Shown: positions 33,388 to 47,137 of the stretch, one piece after another | How positions within the stretch are numbered: the first letter of the stretch is position 1 | How the letters are laid out: every line of letters starts with the position of its first letter | Assembly: GCF_020360975.1 (NCBI RefSeq) | Contig: NW_025408669.1 | Location: 1,674,001-1,738,000, forward strand | DNA length: 64,000 nucleotides | Direction of reading: 5' to 3' | Source: Hirsutella rhossiliensis | Taxonomy: Eukaryota > Ascomycota > Sordariomycetes > Hypocreales > Ophiocordycipitaceae | Program-made: the position numbers and the translations under genes | Notes under the pieces: model-generated | Databases searched by the model: none | Told to the model about the DNA's origin: nothing | Seen by the model: only the letters and a program-made list of their open reading frames with translations

Positions 33388-34669
33388 TTACAGCTTGGGC
33401 CCGGCGTGCTGGTCAAGCACGAATCCCCCGGGGCCGACGTGGTAATCTCTCCCCCTCTTCCAGCCCAGCCAGCTCTCGAGGACGTGGTCGGCGCCCTGGC
33501 CCGGGGCGAGAGGCTCGGCGTCGTAGCCATCGCCGGGGACGCCGGGGCCCTGGCCGAGGACGGAGGCATCGGCGGCGTCGGGGCCCGGGGGCGGCCGCTG
33601 TGTGACGGCGAGGCAGGGGTTGCGGCGCAGGGCGACGGCGGGCCGCTGGTCGCCCTCGCGCGCGGCATCGGCGCGCAGCTCGGCGTAGTCGAGCACGGGC
33701 ACGCAGCAGGCATCGGAGCCGTCAAAGACACGCTCCCACTCGGCCCTGGTCCGGCGGCGGAAGGCGGCGGCCATGTCGCGGCGCAGGGCGGGCCAGCGGG
33801 CCGGGTCGGCGCGGTCCTCGCACCAGGCGCGGGCGATGGCGAGGCGGTCGACGAGCTGGCGGAAGAAGCGCGGCTCGAGGGCGCCGACGGACATGTAGCG
33901 GCCGTCGCGCGTCGCGTACGTGTCGTAGTACGGACAGCCGCCATCGAGCAGGTTCCGGCCGCGGCCGCGGTCGCCCAGCGGCGTGGCGAGCATCAGGCGC
34001 GGGAAGGTGGCCAGGTGGGCGGCGCCGTCGACCATGTTTGCCTCGACGACCTGCCCGCGGCCCGAGGCGTGGCGCGCCACCAGGGCGAGCAGGATGCCCT
34101 GGACGAGGGTGGCGCCGCCGCCGGCAAAGTCGGCGAGCAGGTTGGTGGGCGGCAGGGGGGTGTCGTGGGCGCGGCCCAGCAGGCTGAGGGCGCCCGAGAC
34201 GGCCAGGTAGTTGATGTCGTGGCCGGCCATGGCGCGGTACCGGCCGTCGCGCCGGAAGCCCGTCAGGCGCGCGTAGACGAGGCGCGGGTTGAGGGCGAGC
34301 AGGGCGTCGGGTCCGAGGCCGCGGCGCTCCAGCACGCCCGGGCGGAACGGGTCGATGAGCACGTCGACGCCCGCGGCGCGCACCACCTCCTTGACCAGCG
34401 CCGCGCCGGCGCTGTCGGCCCGGAGGTCCACGGCCAGCGAGGCCTTGCGCCGCGTCAGCACGTCGGCCGTGGGCGCGGCGCCGGGCCGGTCGATGCGCAG
34501 CACCGAGGCCCCGGCGTCGGCGAGGAGCATGCCGGCGTAGGGGCCTGGGGCGGCGGCGTGTGAGCATGTCGTCATGTGCGTGGGAGCGTCTGCCGGCGGG
34601 GTTACCTGGGGCGAGGCCGGCGAATTCGAGCACCTTGATGCCCGCCAGGGGGGGAGGGCCGGTGTCCAT
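33388..34669 (-). CDS. Alpha-methylacyl-CoA racemase, class III CoA-transferase fold
   Basis: Two exons: complement(join(33388..34544, 34606..34669)), 406 residues. The first exon encodes MDTGPPPLAGIKVLEFAGLA and the second continues PGPYAGMLLADAGASVLRIDR, the standard CaiB/BaiF N-terminus. Residues matching the racemase catalytic set are His in AGHDINYLAVSG, Asp in NLLADFAGGG and Glu in GALEPRFF. The family epimerises 2-methylacyl-CoAs so that branched chains can enter beta-oxidation. The C-terminus PKL resembles a PTS1 signal, so peroxisomal location is likely. GC content is very high, especially at third codon positions, and this creates long false frames on both strands. A Met ten codons upstream (34699) is an alternative start. 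Confidence 0.88.
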
Positions 34670-35125
34670 GGCGGAGGACCTGCTGGAGAGATGGAGCACC
34701 GAAGCACGGGCACAGACAAGGGGCCGATGAACAGGTTCTTCGAAAGAGATGGGTATTGCGTCAAGGTCTTTAGCGGCGCGATCTCAACCGTGGTTCCCTC
34801 ATCGTGAGGCAGAGAGCGAGAATGCCGGTGTAGGAAGCAAATGAGCCGAGGCTCTTAGCGCTGTCACCGGCCGGCCCCGCAGTGGGGGCTGCGGGTCTAC
34901 GGTGGAGAGAGGGCGGAGGAGACGAACCGGTTCATCGCAAGCTCTAGGGTAGCTCATCTACGACTAGACTAATCACCGCCTTCAATAATGGCATGACTCT
35001 TGGAACACAATCACTTTTTCATTCCCGCGAGCAACACCGCTTCACCCCGCGCCGCGCCGCAAACAAACAACACCATACTCCTCGAAATGCAGCGCCCATC
35101 CCGAGAAAGCGCCAAAAGAAGCAAA
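34670..35125. other. Spacer racemase start / GDH stop
   Basis: This spacer holds the racemase promoter and the GDH 3' region. Nothing distinctive is visible. Confidence 0.4.
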
Positions 35126-36905
<1,780 letters not shown>

Positions 36906-37068
36906 TCACAACAGCTTGAATGGACAGGATGGTAGCCCGCTGAGCTGTTGACCGGCAGGAAGCCGAAAGGACAGACAGATGCAGATGAGAGAGAGCAGGA
37001 TGACAAGGGGGATGGAGAAGTAGCACGGGGAGCGGAGCTGGTTGCAACGGAGAGGGAGACGTGGAGAG

Positions 37069-37078
37069 TTTATATAAA
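37069..37078 (-). promoter_or_regulatory. TATA-like element upstream of GDH
   Basis: TTTATATAAA lies 236 bp upstream of the GDH ATG. It is self-complementary, so it reads equally on the minus strand. The distance allows a leader of about 150-200 nt. Confidence 0.5.
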
Positions 37079-37496
37079 CGGAGCAGGCAGCCTGACATTG
37101 TTGCACTGTATATATGTGTCTAGTGCTGTAGCTCCGAGCCGAGCAGTCGAGAGAGGTTCGGACGACCCCTGTGCGGCAACACAAGAGGCTCGGCGACCCG
37201 CCCGAGCCATGTCATGTTTGCTCAGAGTCAGTCGCAGGGCCCCGCTCCTCGCGCGGCTCGCCTGCAGAGAGGCCTGTGAGTCTCCGTCAGTCCACACAGT
37301 CAAGCATCATGGTCCCGCCTGTCAAGCACGACCTGCTCCCAGTCCAGTCCAGTCGGGCCGCCGAGCAACCGCCTCCGACCGTCGGCCACGTAAACAACGG
37401 GCCCAGGCCGTCATTGGGGGGTAAAGAATTGACGAGACAATTAATAATAATAAAAAGAGGACCTCCAGGTGGGTTCTGCCGTCGGGGGGATCCGTA

Positions 37497-37631
37497 GATA
37501 AGGGTTGTCGTCGTCTCCCTTTCTCCCTTTTTTCCATGTGAGGTTGGACGGGGATTCACGGCCCAGAGATAAGGAGCGAGATAAGCCAGCGAGTCGTCGC
37601 ACACGCCCCACCCACCCTGTGCTGCCTTATC
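37497..37631. promoter_or_regulatory. Cluster of four GATA-factor sites
   Basis: GATAAG occurs at 37497-37502, 37568-37573 and 37580-37585, and its complement CTTATC at 37626-37631, about 660-800 bp upstream of GDH. GATA factors AreA/NIT2 control nitrogen genes, including NADP-GDH, in filamentous fungi. Binding here is inferred. Confidence 0.6.
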
Positions 37632-38272
37632 AGTGACGTCTTTCTTTGGGCACGAGCTTAATTAGCGGCTCCGTCATCGCTTTAAGGTGAGACAAATATA
37701 AAGATGATGATGAAGACGAAGAAGAAGAAGAAGTAGTAGTCTGTGCTTAGAATTCAAACAAAGTGGACGAATCGGTTGACGCTTGCTTCTCATCCGCGAT
37801 AGACCAATGCCAAACGGCCCACCCATATGCCATCACCACCATCGCCTCCCATTGGAACTCCCTGCCATCCAAGGACCGCATTGCCGAGGACCCCGTCTCC
37901 GCCATCCTTAAATGACACCGTCCTGTAGATGCACAATCAGGGTCCTCCCTCCACATGCCCCGTCGCCGTTACCGGCCTCTCGGCTCCGCGACTCCTGCAC
38001 TCACTGTCACTGCCGGGCGCGCCCTCGCCTATGCAGGGATCTGCTCGTGAGACAAAGCCGCTTTATCTCTATTACCGTTGTACCTCCACACGTAACCCGT
38101 GTATACAGACAGACACGCACCCCATCCGTGTAGCCTACACATATCCTCCCTCCAAGGAGCCATGACAAAACGACAACAACAGCGTGCCCATGCTTCCATA
38201 CTCCTCCATAACCACCAGCCAACGCCCAAACGCCACCATGCCGACACTTGCTCCCAAATCATCAGCCGTCCC

Positions 38273-41200
38273 TCACCATATCGCCGCCTGGTCCACGTCG
38301 AACCGCTTCAGTTCCTTGCCCGCGTCCTCCAGGTCCTTCTTGGCCTTCATCCGCATGTAAAAGATGGGACAGTCCTTGCTGCTGCAGATGACCTCGCAGT
38401 GCATGCTGCCCTGGCATCGCTGGCATTGCGTCCACAGCCGCCCGAACCGCACCTCGAGGTCCGACACCTTGTCCAACGTCCTCTTGTGAAGCTCCCCGAC
38501 TCGCGGCGCGCAATCCGAGCACACCGCCCCCTCACTTTCGTGCTTGCCCGTCAGCGGCTTCTTGCACCCCATGCACGTCTGCGTCTTCTTGGCAAACTTC
38601 ATCAGTCCCCCCACCGTCGGCGCCGCCACCGATATCGTCCGAGTGTGGTCTCCCGTCAGCAGCAACCGCGCCTTCGTCTCCCCTAGGATCGGCTCGAAGA
38701 TGCGCCCCAGCGGCTTGGCCAGCTGGTTGTCCAGGTAGTACTTGGTGTCGATGGGCACGTTGTTTTCAAGCACGTAGATGGGGTCCTCCGACTTCTCAAA
38801 GTTCTTGGCTCCCGCCGCTCCCCGCACCATGACGTACGCCACCCGATCCCCGAGCCCGGGGGCCGACCCGGCGTCGCGCTTCTTCATCCGCTGCGCCAGT
38901 TCCACGTGCGCCTGCTTGGCCGTGTAGTCGTCTTTTGTCAGTGCTTTCGTGATGACCAGCTTCGACATGTCCACCTTGTTCTGCAGCAGGTCCGCAATCG
39001 CGTCCTTGACGTAGCTATATCGCCCTCGTTAGCCGTCAATGGGGAAGAGCAAGGGGTTGCCTCGACTCACTCTTGTGCGCCTTGCACATCCCGCTCAATC
39101 AAAATCATCCTCAGCACCCTCTCAATGACCGTCTGCACCAGCAAGCAATTGTCTCGTCGCACAGTCTCGATGCCCTTGGTGTCCATCTTGTCGTACTTTT
39201 CCGTCTTGGTCCAGTACAGCCCGGCGTACCGCTTCTTATTGATGAGCAGATATGGAAAGTAGACCTTTTCAAACTCGAGCTTGATTGGCTTGATGAACTT
39301 GGACGACACGTACTGCGCCGCTTCCTCGCCTAGCTTCATGGCCTCGGCGAGTTCCTTGGTCCCAAACTTGACCATGACCGAGTCCGTGTCACCGTAAATG
39401 ACTTGCGCGTCGTGCGTGTACCCGTTTGCAATGTTATACTTCTTCTCCACCTCGGCCTTTGTCCTTTCAATCATCTGCCGCCCAAAACTGGTCGTGCTAC
39501 TGGCGATGGGAAGGCAGGGCAGCTTCCCCGTCGTCGCACCCGTCAAGCCGTACACACTGTTGGCGCTGATCTTGAGCGCCAGTTGACGACCGTTCAACAC
39601 GGCCTTTCGGAATGGGTCCGTCGCTTGCGCCAGTTCCCGCTTGGCCTGCTTTCGTGCCGCCAACAGCTCTTCCAGAATCTGTGCCAGCAGCCCTTTCCTC
39701 TGCTTGGCTGTGACGAACAAGTCGCCGTTGGGTGTCACAATGTAGTCCTCATCCTTTTGCAGACCGAAATGCTCAATGTGTTTCTTGTCCAGCAACGTCG
39801 TATAGCAAAGGTTGTGCGCCTGGATGATGCTGGGGTACAGCGAGGCGAAATCGAGCGTGGCAATGGGCACGTCGTAGTAGCCGCGGGTGGGCTCGATGAC
39901 GGTCGCGCCCTCATACTGGTCATCCGACTTTTGCGACTTGAGGTTCGGGATGACGAGCTTCTGTTCCAGCGCCTTCCGGAATAGTTGGCTGATGAACTTG
40001 ATCTGCTGACCGCGGGACAGCAAAAAGTTGAATGGAACGCCCGTCACCCTGGCCATTTCCGTGTAGTTTTCCAGACACGAAAGCTTGTCCATCAGCCTTT
40101 GCGGCAGGTAAGCATCTTTTAGACAGTATAGCGCCAGACGCCGACGCGACTCTGGCGTTCCGTTGAACAGCTCTGTGATCATGGTGTGGTGAACGTCCTC
40201 CTTTTGCTCGCCCAGGAAGTGCGCGCACACTGAGTTTAGAGTGTAGCTTCGGAGTTGGTGGTCGCGCTGGATCAGCTGCAGAAGATCTAGCTGCAATCTT
40301 CCGTTGGTATTGGTCTCCTTGGTGTCGCGGTTGCCTATTTGCTTGCTCGAGAAGTTGGTGTCCTTTGCCCTGGACGGCACGCTGGGGATGCGGGACCAGT
40401 AATCGAAGCCGTTCACTTTTAAGTGCTTGGCGCGGTCGAGCAGATACGGAAAGTCAAAGTTGGCAATGTTGTAGCCGATGATGATGTCAGGGTCGACCTT
40501 GAGGAGAAATTGTTGCCACGCGCTGAGCATTTTGTCTTCCTTCTCAAACTCCAACACCTGAGTGGCCACGATGGAGCTCGTTGTGTCTAGACAAAAGACG
40601 TTTCGAATAAACGGCTTCTTGTCTCCGTATTTGGTGACGACGTTGGCGATCTGGATGACTGGATCGTGATTGGCCTCAGGAAATATGCCCTTTCGCCCAG
40701 CACACTCGATATCAAAGGACAAGATGCGCAATGGAGCCATCTTGGCCCATTCTCCGTCAGGCTTATACGTAGTCAGGTCGAGATAGCAGATCTCGGCCTC
40801 GATTTGACAGTTAGACTGCTTGCTCTGCCCGGGGATAAGCTTGTACTTGGACGCCGGCGCCTCGACCCATGACATGCCTTGAATCTAGTTGCTGTCAATG
40901 TCTGCTGCATTCGCTGTCAGAATGGGGAGTGGCTCTACCTGGCAGTCCACCATGAAGCGGAGCACGTATTGAATGTTGTCGTAGGTCATGACGCCCTGGT
41001 CCCTCGCCTTCCACATGCCCTTCCAATCGGCATCGCCACTCTCAATCGTGGCCCGCACCCTGCTGATGAACCTCGGGTCGTTGACTGTGATCTTCAAAAA
41101 GTGGCTCTGCTTGTTGCCATTGAAGCCGTACATGTTTTCTCTCGGGCTCATGGTGATGGAGTGGATGGCGGGCTGATGCTGGGCAATCTGGGTCTCGAGG

Positions 41201-41697
41201 TACGCCTTGAAGGCCGCCGTGTCTTGGGGTTTGAAGAGCGGCGGGGCAGGGACATAGAGGTAGTGCTTGAAGTCTGTGACATGCAGCATGATCGAGTGGC
41301 CCTGCTCCGAGACGCCAAAGAGCTTGACGGTGGCTCTGCCGCCATGCAGCGTGCCCTCCTCGGCATCAATGGACTGAAAGCACAGGCTGTCCCGCTCGGG
41401 GGAAAATTCGACGACGGGGGGCCGCTCCCAGACCTGGTCCTTTTCCGTGTTGCTTCGCTTGAGGTCGGAGATGTCCTGGCTCAGCTTTTCGAGCACCTCG
41501 GACTCGAAGGCGCTCTTGGGCTGGCTGGAGCCCAGCTTGGCGCGCGGGTCTCTCTGGGAGCCTGGGAAGCGCGCGGCGGGGGAGGACGAGAAGACATCGG
41601 CTTTGCGTCTCTTGGCCGAGGCTGGGGTCGAGGGAATGTTCTGGCGAGAGCCTGCCTCGCCCAGAACCCGCTTCTGGGGGAGGACTGCGCCGGCCAT
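38273..41697 (-). CDS. pol3: DNA polymerase delta catalytic subunit
   Basis: Three exons: complement(join(38273..39014, 39071..40884, 40939..41697)), 1104 residues (yeast Pol3 1097). The 3'-5' exonuclease has Exo I FDIE (310-313), Exo [10 protein letters not shown] (395-402) and Exo [11 protein letters not shown] (506-513). The polymerase has motif [10 protein letters not shown] (598-606), motif [13 protein letters not shown] (690-702) and motif C YGDTDS (750-755). The C-terminus carries CysA (C1005, C1008, C1023, C1026) and CysB (C1055, C1058, C1068, C1073), the latter binding an iron-sulfur cluster in the family. All catalytic residues are intact, so it should be the proofreading lagging-strand polymerase. 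An N-terminal basic KRRK at about 29-32 is a likely nuclear signal. Confidence 0.97.
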
Positions 41698-42678
41698 GGC
41701 GAGCTGATGGCAACGAGTACGTGATGACGGAGTCGACTTAGCTCTGGTGATGCATGAATGGACTGAGCTGTGTCTCTCTTCCACCGGGCAGCTTGTTGGA
41801 CGGGGTTCGTGGTTTGGGTGAATGGATGCCTTTGACACGACCCTACACGAGAGACGCGCCTTTCCGAGCGTGACGTGACAGACCCACTGGTCTTTAATTG
41901 GTCCCGCACTCACGTGATCTGCTTCGACTCTAGCACTGTACGGCCGGAGAACCACTGGAGCTGAGCCTGCGAGTCGACTAACAGGAAACAGGCGGGCTTG
42001 AGCATCAGGCATTTGAACGTCAATTTTCTATTCGATTAAACACAGGCTTGCTCGTGCGGCAGTCTCAGCATCAAAAAGACCATTTCACTACTGCTCCTAG
42101 TAATCCCTCCGGGCTGCCATCAAGAAAAGGCCGTCAACTCCATCTCGTCCGACTCAACCGCGTCGCGGTTTCGTGGTCACAGAAGAACGACGGCAATGAT
42201 ATTCTATGCAAAGCGTCCTTCATGTTGTTTTAGCCTTTGTCTCGAGGCTAGTGCGCGGGGGCTCGGATGACTAACAGAATACCCCCAGTTGCGGCCGTCG
42301 ATTTGAGGCATCTCGTCTTAATGATAATAATAACCTATATGCGAAGCAGTACTTCCCATCTGCGGATAATCGAGTCCGCCTGATGGAAATTGTAGCATAA
42401 ATACTAAAGAGCCTTCGCTTCTTTCGAGAACCCCTTCTATTCTAAGCCCATCAAGTACATTCCTACGGATCCCCATGTATCCAGAATGAACTCAGACACG
42501 TCGCAAACCACCGGACCATCCTTCACATGAGACCTTGAAACGCCGCCGCTGTGCGATGTAATAAATACTGCTGTCCGAATGAATGCCCGCCCGACACAGT
42601 CGATGCGAGAACCTCGGTGTACCTAAAGCCCGTCCCCCCAAATGGGGAAATGAAGTAGTCGTCATAAATGATCCCCTT
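41698..42678. promoter_or_regulatory. POL3 upstream region / rhomboid 3' flank
   Basis: This spacer contains TCACGTGA at 41910-41917 and a GGCGCGTC string (minus strand, 41853-41860) that resembles the CGCG core bound by MBF/E2F-type cell-cycle factors. Otherwise nothing is visible. Confidence 0.45.
41910..41917. promoter_or_regulatory. TCACGTGA E-box upstream of POL3
   Basis: A perfect 8-bp palindrome 213 bp upstream of the POL3 ATG. It matches the Cbf1-type E-box. Confidence 0.5.
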
Positions 42679-44348
42679 TCAGCTGTCCTCGCGAATCGTG
42701 CCGATTTCGCACCAGTTGCTTACAGGCTGCCTATCCATTAGCAAGCGAGAAACTTTGACGGCGACTCAAGCAAAAGAGAGACTCACAATGCAACTCAGGT
42801 ACTTGCACCACTCGCAGCGATCCCGAGCCGTGTAAAAGTTGTTGACCAGCACGATGAAGACGACGATGACGACGATGAGGACAACGGCTCTGACGATCCA
42901 CCAGAACCACCAGAACGGCTTCCGTCCCTTGAAAAAGCCGAGCGGACCCCTGAAGAACTGGGCCGACGGTGAGCCGTCTCCCGGGACGACGACCGAGTAC
43001 GGGGTGCCGTTGCCCATCCTCTTGCGCAGCGAGTTGGGCGAGTGGAGGACGCAGATGCCGAGAGCTAGCCCCATCACGAACCCGCCAATGTGGGCAAAGT
43101 TGTCCAGCCCCGGCAGCAGGCCCAGGGCAAACGAGATGACCATGTCGAGGATGAGAAACATCAAGTCTTTGACGGGACTTTTCCGTTCCTTCCACGAGTA
43201 AAAGAGATCGAGAAGAGTTAGGGCGATGATTCCGAAGAGGGAACCCGATGCGCCGGTGGAGGGCAAGGCTGGGGCAGCAAAGTTGCCGCCCAAGACGAAG
43301 CCAAATATGCCGGCGCTCATGTAGACAAGAAAGAAGCGAATGGGGCCAATCGCCACCTCCATCTCCTTGGCGATTGTGAGCTGCATCAACAGGTTGAAGC
43401 CAATGTGGATGAGTCCGGCGTGCATGAAGATGGGGGTGATGAAGCGAAACCATTGATTGGGGGCGGGACGCTGGTCGGCATTGTTAAAGGTCGGGTTCGG
43501 GACGCCGCCGAAGCCGCAGAGCTCGGACAGTGAACAAAAGTTGTCGTTTGTGGTGGCATTCGGACAAAGAAAGAGGACAGGGACATTGGAGCCCTGTATC
43601 TCCTTGACGTTGTGCATGCACGGAACGTAGCGAGCGCCCATGTTAATCATGACCTGCGTCGACGGCCCGATCATGGGGTTGAACTGGGGCTTGGTCATGA
43701 TGGGCGATCCCGTCAAGATGCCTGCAGTGGTGGTCAGTATGCGTGAAGCACCGCCAGCGAGCGGACAGGGACGGGGGAAGTACCATTCTTGACGATCTCG
43801 GCAATGAAGACGGCCACCTGGATGGCAGTCAAGGTGTAGACGACAAAGGGGATTCTCTTCCGGTTGGCGCCAAACATGCCAAGCTCGCCGAGGCGGATCT
43901 TGCCCTTGTTCTTTGCGCGACGCGTCCCGTTCTCGGCACTCGAGGCATCGTAAATGTGATCGACGGAGTCGTTGTTTTTGGAGGCATGGTCTTGCAAGGG
44001 AATGTTCTCGGCGACGTGGGGCCTCGAGGACGAAGGATTCCCGCCTTGGCCGTAGTAGCCGGTGTCTTGGTACAGCCCTTGGTTGCTGGCGGCGGCGTAG
44101 GACCGCTGGTCGGGAGGGTATGCCGGGTCATCGAAGACGCTATCGAAGGGCGAGGGGCCGGGTCGGGGCGGCTGGCCCTGGGGAGCGCCGTACGGAGGTT
44201 GGGGGTACGGGGGGTTCGAAGTCTCGTGGCCCGAGTGGTAGGAGGGCGCGGGAGTCGAGTGCGAGGGTGTGCCGAAGTGGGCGCCGTTGTAGGGGACGGG
44301 CGGTGGAGCAGCATTAAAGGCGCGATGGGGGTCGTCGTGTGAGGCCAT
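42679..44348 (-). CDS. Rhomboid intramembrane serine protease
   Basis: Three exons: complement(join(42679..42726, 42787..43721, 43784..44348)), 515 residues. A Pro/Gly/Tyr-rich cytosolic N-terminus of about 160 residues precedes a basic segment and TM1 (IPFVVYTLTAIQVAVFIAEI). A Cys-rich lumenal loop follows. The rhomboid core has HIGFNLLMQL, catalytic Ser in GASGSLFG (about residue 347) and His in FAHIGG (about 399). The last TM is WWIVRAVVLIVVIVVFIVLV and the tail is CEWCKYLSCIPVSNWCEIG. The last exon has only 16 codons including stop; it is supported because it restores the PVxxWC tail seen in fungal relatives. The protein probably sits in Golgi or plasma membrane. Substrates are unknown. 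Confidence 0.9.
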
Positions 44349-45471
44349 GGCGGGCGGCGAGCTCGCGGTAGGCGGCGACAGATTCGATGGAGGCAGTCGC
44401 GAAAACGGGAGAGGAACAGAAGGATGGAAAAGGGAGGGATGGCCCCGATCAGGCCAAGCGAGCGTGGTCTCTAGAACGGCCGAGGAGAGACGGAATGAAC
44501 GGGGGGGTTTGTCAGGGGGATTGTGGGAGAAGACGAGGAGACGACTGCTGCTGTTCGTTTAAGGCGAGTCGCGGTGGATTACGTACGACAGACAGGGCGA
44601 GGCATGTGGCCGGGGGCTGTGCTGGCTGCCGAGCAGTGGAGATGTACTGCAGGTAGCTGCAGGGTTTACCAGTGTCTTTCGTTGCGAGGCCAACAAGGTA
44701 CCTAGATGTAAAGAACAGCAGGCGAGCAGGGTCTCGTTTACGGATACAGTTGGGCACCTGTTTGATCAGCCCCATGCTTTCCGCTATGATGCACGAAGCC
44801 TCGACTGCTGGACCAAGACAAGAACAAACGCCCAGGCGAAACCAAGAGTGCATCTCTTCCTCAGCCTACTCCGGTTACAGCATATCCTTTGTGCATGCAG
44901 CATCGCAAGATTCCCGTCTCCACAGGGTCGAAGCCCACAGTGGAAACTTTTCCCATGCTCGGCTCTACTAATAATGTCGTCACAGGCCGCGCTGCCTACC
45001 GGGAACGCAGCCAGCCACACGGCCTTGTCAGCCGGAGAAACCCTGTACTGTACGGAGTACAGCATACAGTAATTACAGACAGAGTGCCATTCTCAATCAC
45101 CCGCAGAGCTTAGCCCGTTCCCCGGTTCTACAAAAAAAAAAGACAAGCCGGGCGTCACCCGCGCTCACCCAGCCACCCATTTCGTGTAGGTATTCGAGGA
45201 TGGGCTGTCCATCACAGCCACCCCGCGTATCCAATTTTGGCCGGTGGAGCCGCCACACGAGATAAATCCGTCCCTGCCACAGAGCGACATTGCGCCTCAG
45301 TCAAGCCCACCTGCGGGCGTGCCGTCCCAAGAACTGCGCCGAGTCGTGAGAGAGGCGTAGTTGATTCACCCCCCAAGTCCCTACCTAGCTTGGCCTGTTC
45401 GTCATGGCATCATCAGCTCAAGTCTCGTACAACAATCACCTACTTTACATTCATACAGACATTCTCACCAA
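44349..45471. promoter_or_regulatory. Rhomboid upstream region
   Basis: 1.1 kb between the rhomboid start and the next stop. It contains GGTACC at 44697 and TACGGAGTAC with flanking GTACTGTAC-like strings at about 45043-45080. No gene is visible. Confidence 0.4.
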
Positions 45472-46023
45472 TCACTTCTTGTCGGACCCTCCGTCATCGC
45501 TCGGTATCCTGTCGTCGGCCTTCGTCTTCGAGTCACCACCGCTCCAAACATGCATGATTTGGTCGAGTATGATATCGCTCATTCCCTTGCCCTCCTGGAA
45601 GCTCTTTTGGTGCTCCTCTGCCCGTTTCCTGGACCAGTCTTCGGCCTCGCCGCCCATCCATATGTCCTTGATGAGCCCTCGCTTGTTTTGCGCCTCTGGC
45701 TCGGCCTCCCCTTGGCTTCGCTTCTGGGCCGCTTCTCGTTCCCGCTGCTCCTTTAGCAGTTGCTGCGTCCGCTTGGCGCCCTCTGGCAGCCCGGTGTCGA
45801 AGACAGAGCCGACGCGGCCGCCGAACCGCGAGTAGATGGATTGACCAGTGTATTCGTAGGCGAGCTGGTTCGTGGCCAGGGAGAAGGCTCCGGCGAGCAC
45901 AAAGAAGCGAACGTCCATCTTCCTCGGCGGCAGGAGCATGGCCAGAGGCGCAATGATGGCCCCCGCGACGGCTGCATTGTGGATAACAGGGATTCGTGGA
46001 GGCAGCGGCTGCTCCTGCGCCAT
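45472..46023 (-). CDS. Small two-TM membrane protein of fungi
   Basis: An intronless 183-residue protein. Two hydrophobic segments lie near the N-terminus (HNAAVAGAIIAPLAMLLPP and RFFVLAGAFSLATNQLA), followed by a charged helix (LLKEQREREAAQKRSQGEAE) and an acidic/Lys C-terminus. Similar small fungal proteins are often named 'rhomboid family membrane protein', but no catalytic Ser or His motif is present, so that name says nothing about activity. Sequence and length suggest an organelle membrane protein with a cytosolic or matrix tail. Function is unknown. It diverges from the Zn2Cys6 gene. Confidence 0.8.
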   Translation of the reverse strand: MAQEQPLPPRIPVIHNAAVAGAIIAPLAMLLPPRKMDVRFFVLAGAFSLATNQLAYEYTGQSIYSRFGGRVGSVFDTGLPEGAKRTQQLLKEQREREAAQKRSQGEAEPEAQNKRGLIKDIWMGGEAEDWSRKRAEEHQKSFQEGKGMSDIILDQIMHVWSGGDSKTKADDRIPSDDGGSDKK

Positions 46024-47137
46024 GGCTGCGACGACGCTGCGATGTGTTCCAAGCTCTCACGTCGAAGTAGGTGCACGGCCGTTGTTTTTCGCCAGAGACA
46101 ATGACGATTGGCGACAGAGATGGATGGGCCTCGATTGGGTGGTGGTGGTGGTGGTGGTGGTGGTGAATAGTTAGGGTGGACTAATTTATTAAGTTGGACT
46201 AATTTATTAGGTAAGGTAGTTGGACTAATTTACTAGGTAAGGTAGTTGGACTAATTTTTTAGGCAAGGTAGCTAGTAAATAGTATCCGTATTAACGGCGG
46301 GAAAAAATGGCGCCTGGTCGAGGTACAGTACTTTAGCCGGCACCCTAGCTTCATCCATTCTGAAATCCGTACTCCGTACTGGCCAGTTGCTTCCGACTCT
46401 TTGGATTGGAGAGGCGTGAACGTCTGTCTCCGAAAAAAGCCGTACGGTGAAGCTGTTTCGGTTGATCTTTGTCCAGTGCCCTTTCGCAGCACAACTGAAG
46501 TGTGTGGCCGAAGTGGTCGACGTGGCATATGGACCGTCTCAGCCGTTGGTCAAGGAAGCATTACAACCTGGGATTGTCACTCTGCCTTTATCAGCACCGG
46601 CGACCTGGAACTTACATGTAAACGGCACAAAGTTCCACCAGCTGCTGGATAGGACCGGGCCAAAAACCCCGGGGCATAGGTAGTCGCCAGGGGCCACCAC
46701 CATTCGCGCCCTCTTGATGGTGAAACTGCGCCGGGTGCACCGAGCATGCAGGGCAGCCAGTAAGGGCTCCTCAACCTCATTCAGACCAGGTCCTAGCAAG
46801 GCTAGCAAGGCAGCTTAAGAATGGCAACAGCCCTGGAAGGAGCAAACAAGCATGCTTCCTCTTACACCCAAGGCAGGCAGGCTCGAAGGTAAGTACATAG
46901 GTCCTGCCCTCCCACCGCGACTGCTCGTAGACGTACTCGCCGGCTGCACAGGCGAGCCCTGAGAACCTTCACCAAGCACCAAACTTTCCATTCCCTCTCT
47001 CCTCCTCCAGCAAAACAGCCCGCCGCGAATCCCGCAGACGTCGTCCGCGCGCTGTCTTGGCGAATGCATCTCGTCCGGTGTGTGGGACGCAAAACCGACC
47101 TCGATACCCCGGCCTGTTTTGCCCTTGCGAGCTCGTT
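46024..47137. promoter_or_regulatory. Divergent spacer, small membrane protein / Zn2Cys6
   Basis: 1.1 kb with a GGT microsatellite (about 46138-46165), a 26-bp minisatellite and GTACTCCGTAC near 46370. No gene is visible. Confidence 0.45.
46174..46270 (+). repeat. 26-bp minisatellite, three full copies plus a part
   Basis: The unit GTTGGACTAATTTATTAGGTAAGGTA occupies 46193-46218, 46219-46244 and 46245-46270 with one to three changes, and a partial copy lies at 46174-46192. It is AT-rich in a GC-rich region and sits about 150-250 bp upstream of the small membrane protein start. Confidence 0.92.

Noticed and set aside
33406..34563. 385-residue plus-strand frame opposite the racemase
   Set aside because: It is an antisense shadow in very GC-rich DNA, made of Gly/Ala/Arg/Val runs. 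The minus strand has a complete enzyme.
33722..34699. 325-residue minus-strand frame overlapping the racemase
   Set aside because: Only its first 30 codons are real (exon 1). After the intron it is out of frame and becomes Arg/Pro-rich.
40879..41724. 281-residue plus-strand frame opposite the POL3 N-terminus
   Set aside because: It is antisense to a certain gene and has no recognisable domain.
45472..46023. Small membrane protein as a second active rhomboid
   Set aside because: It has two membrane segments and no GxSx or His motif, so a protease role is not supported.
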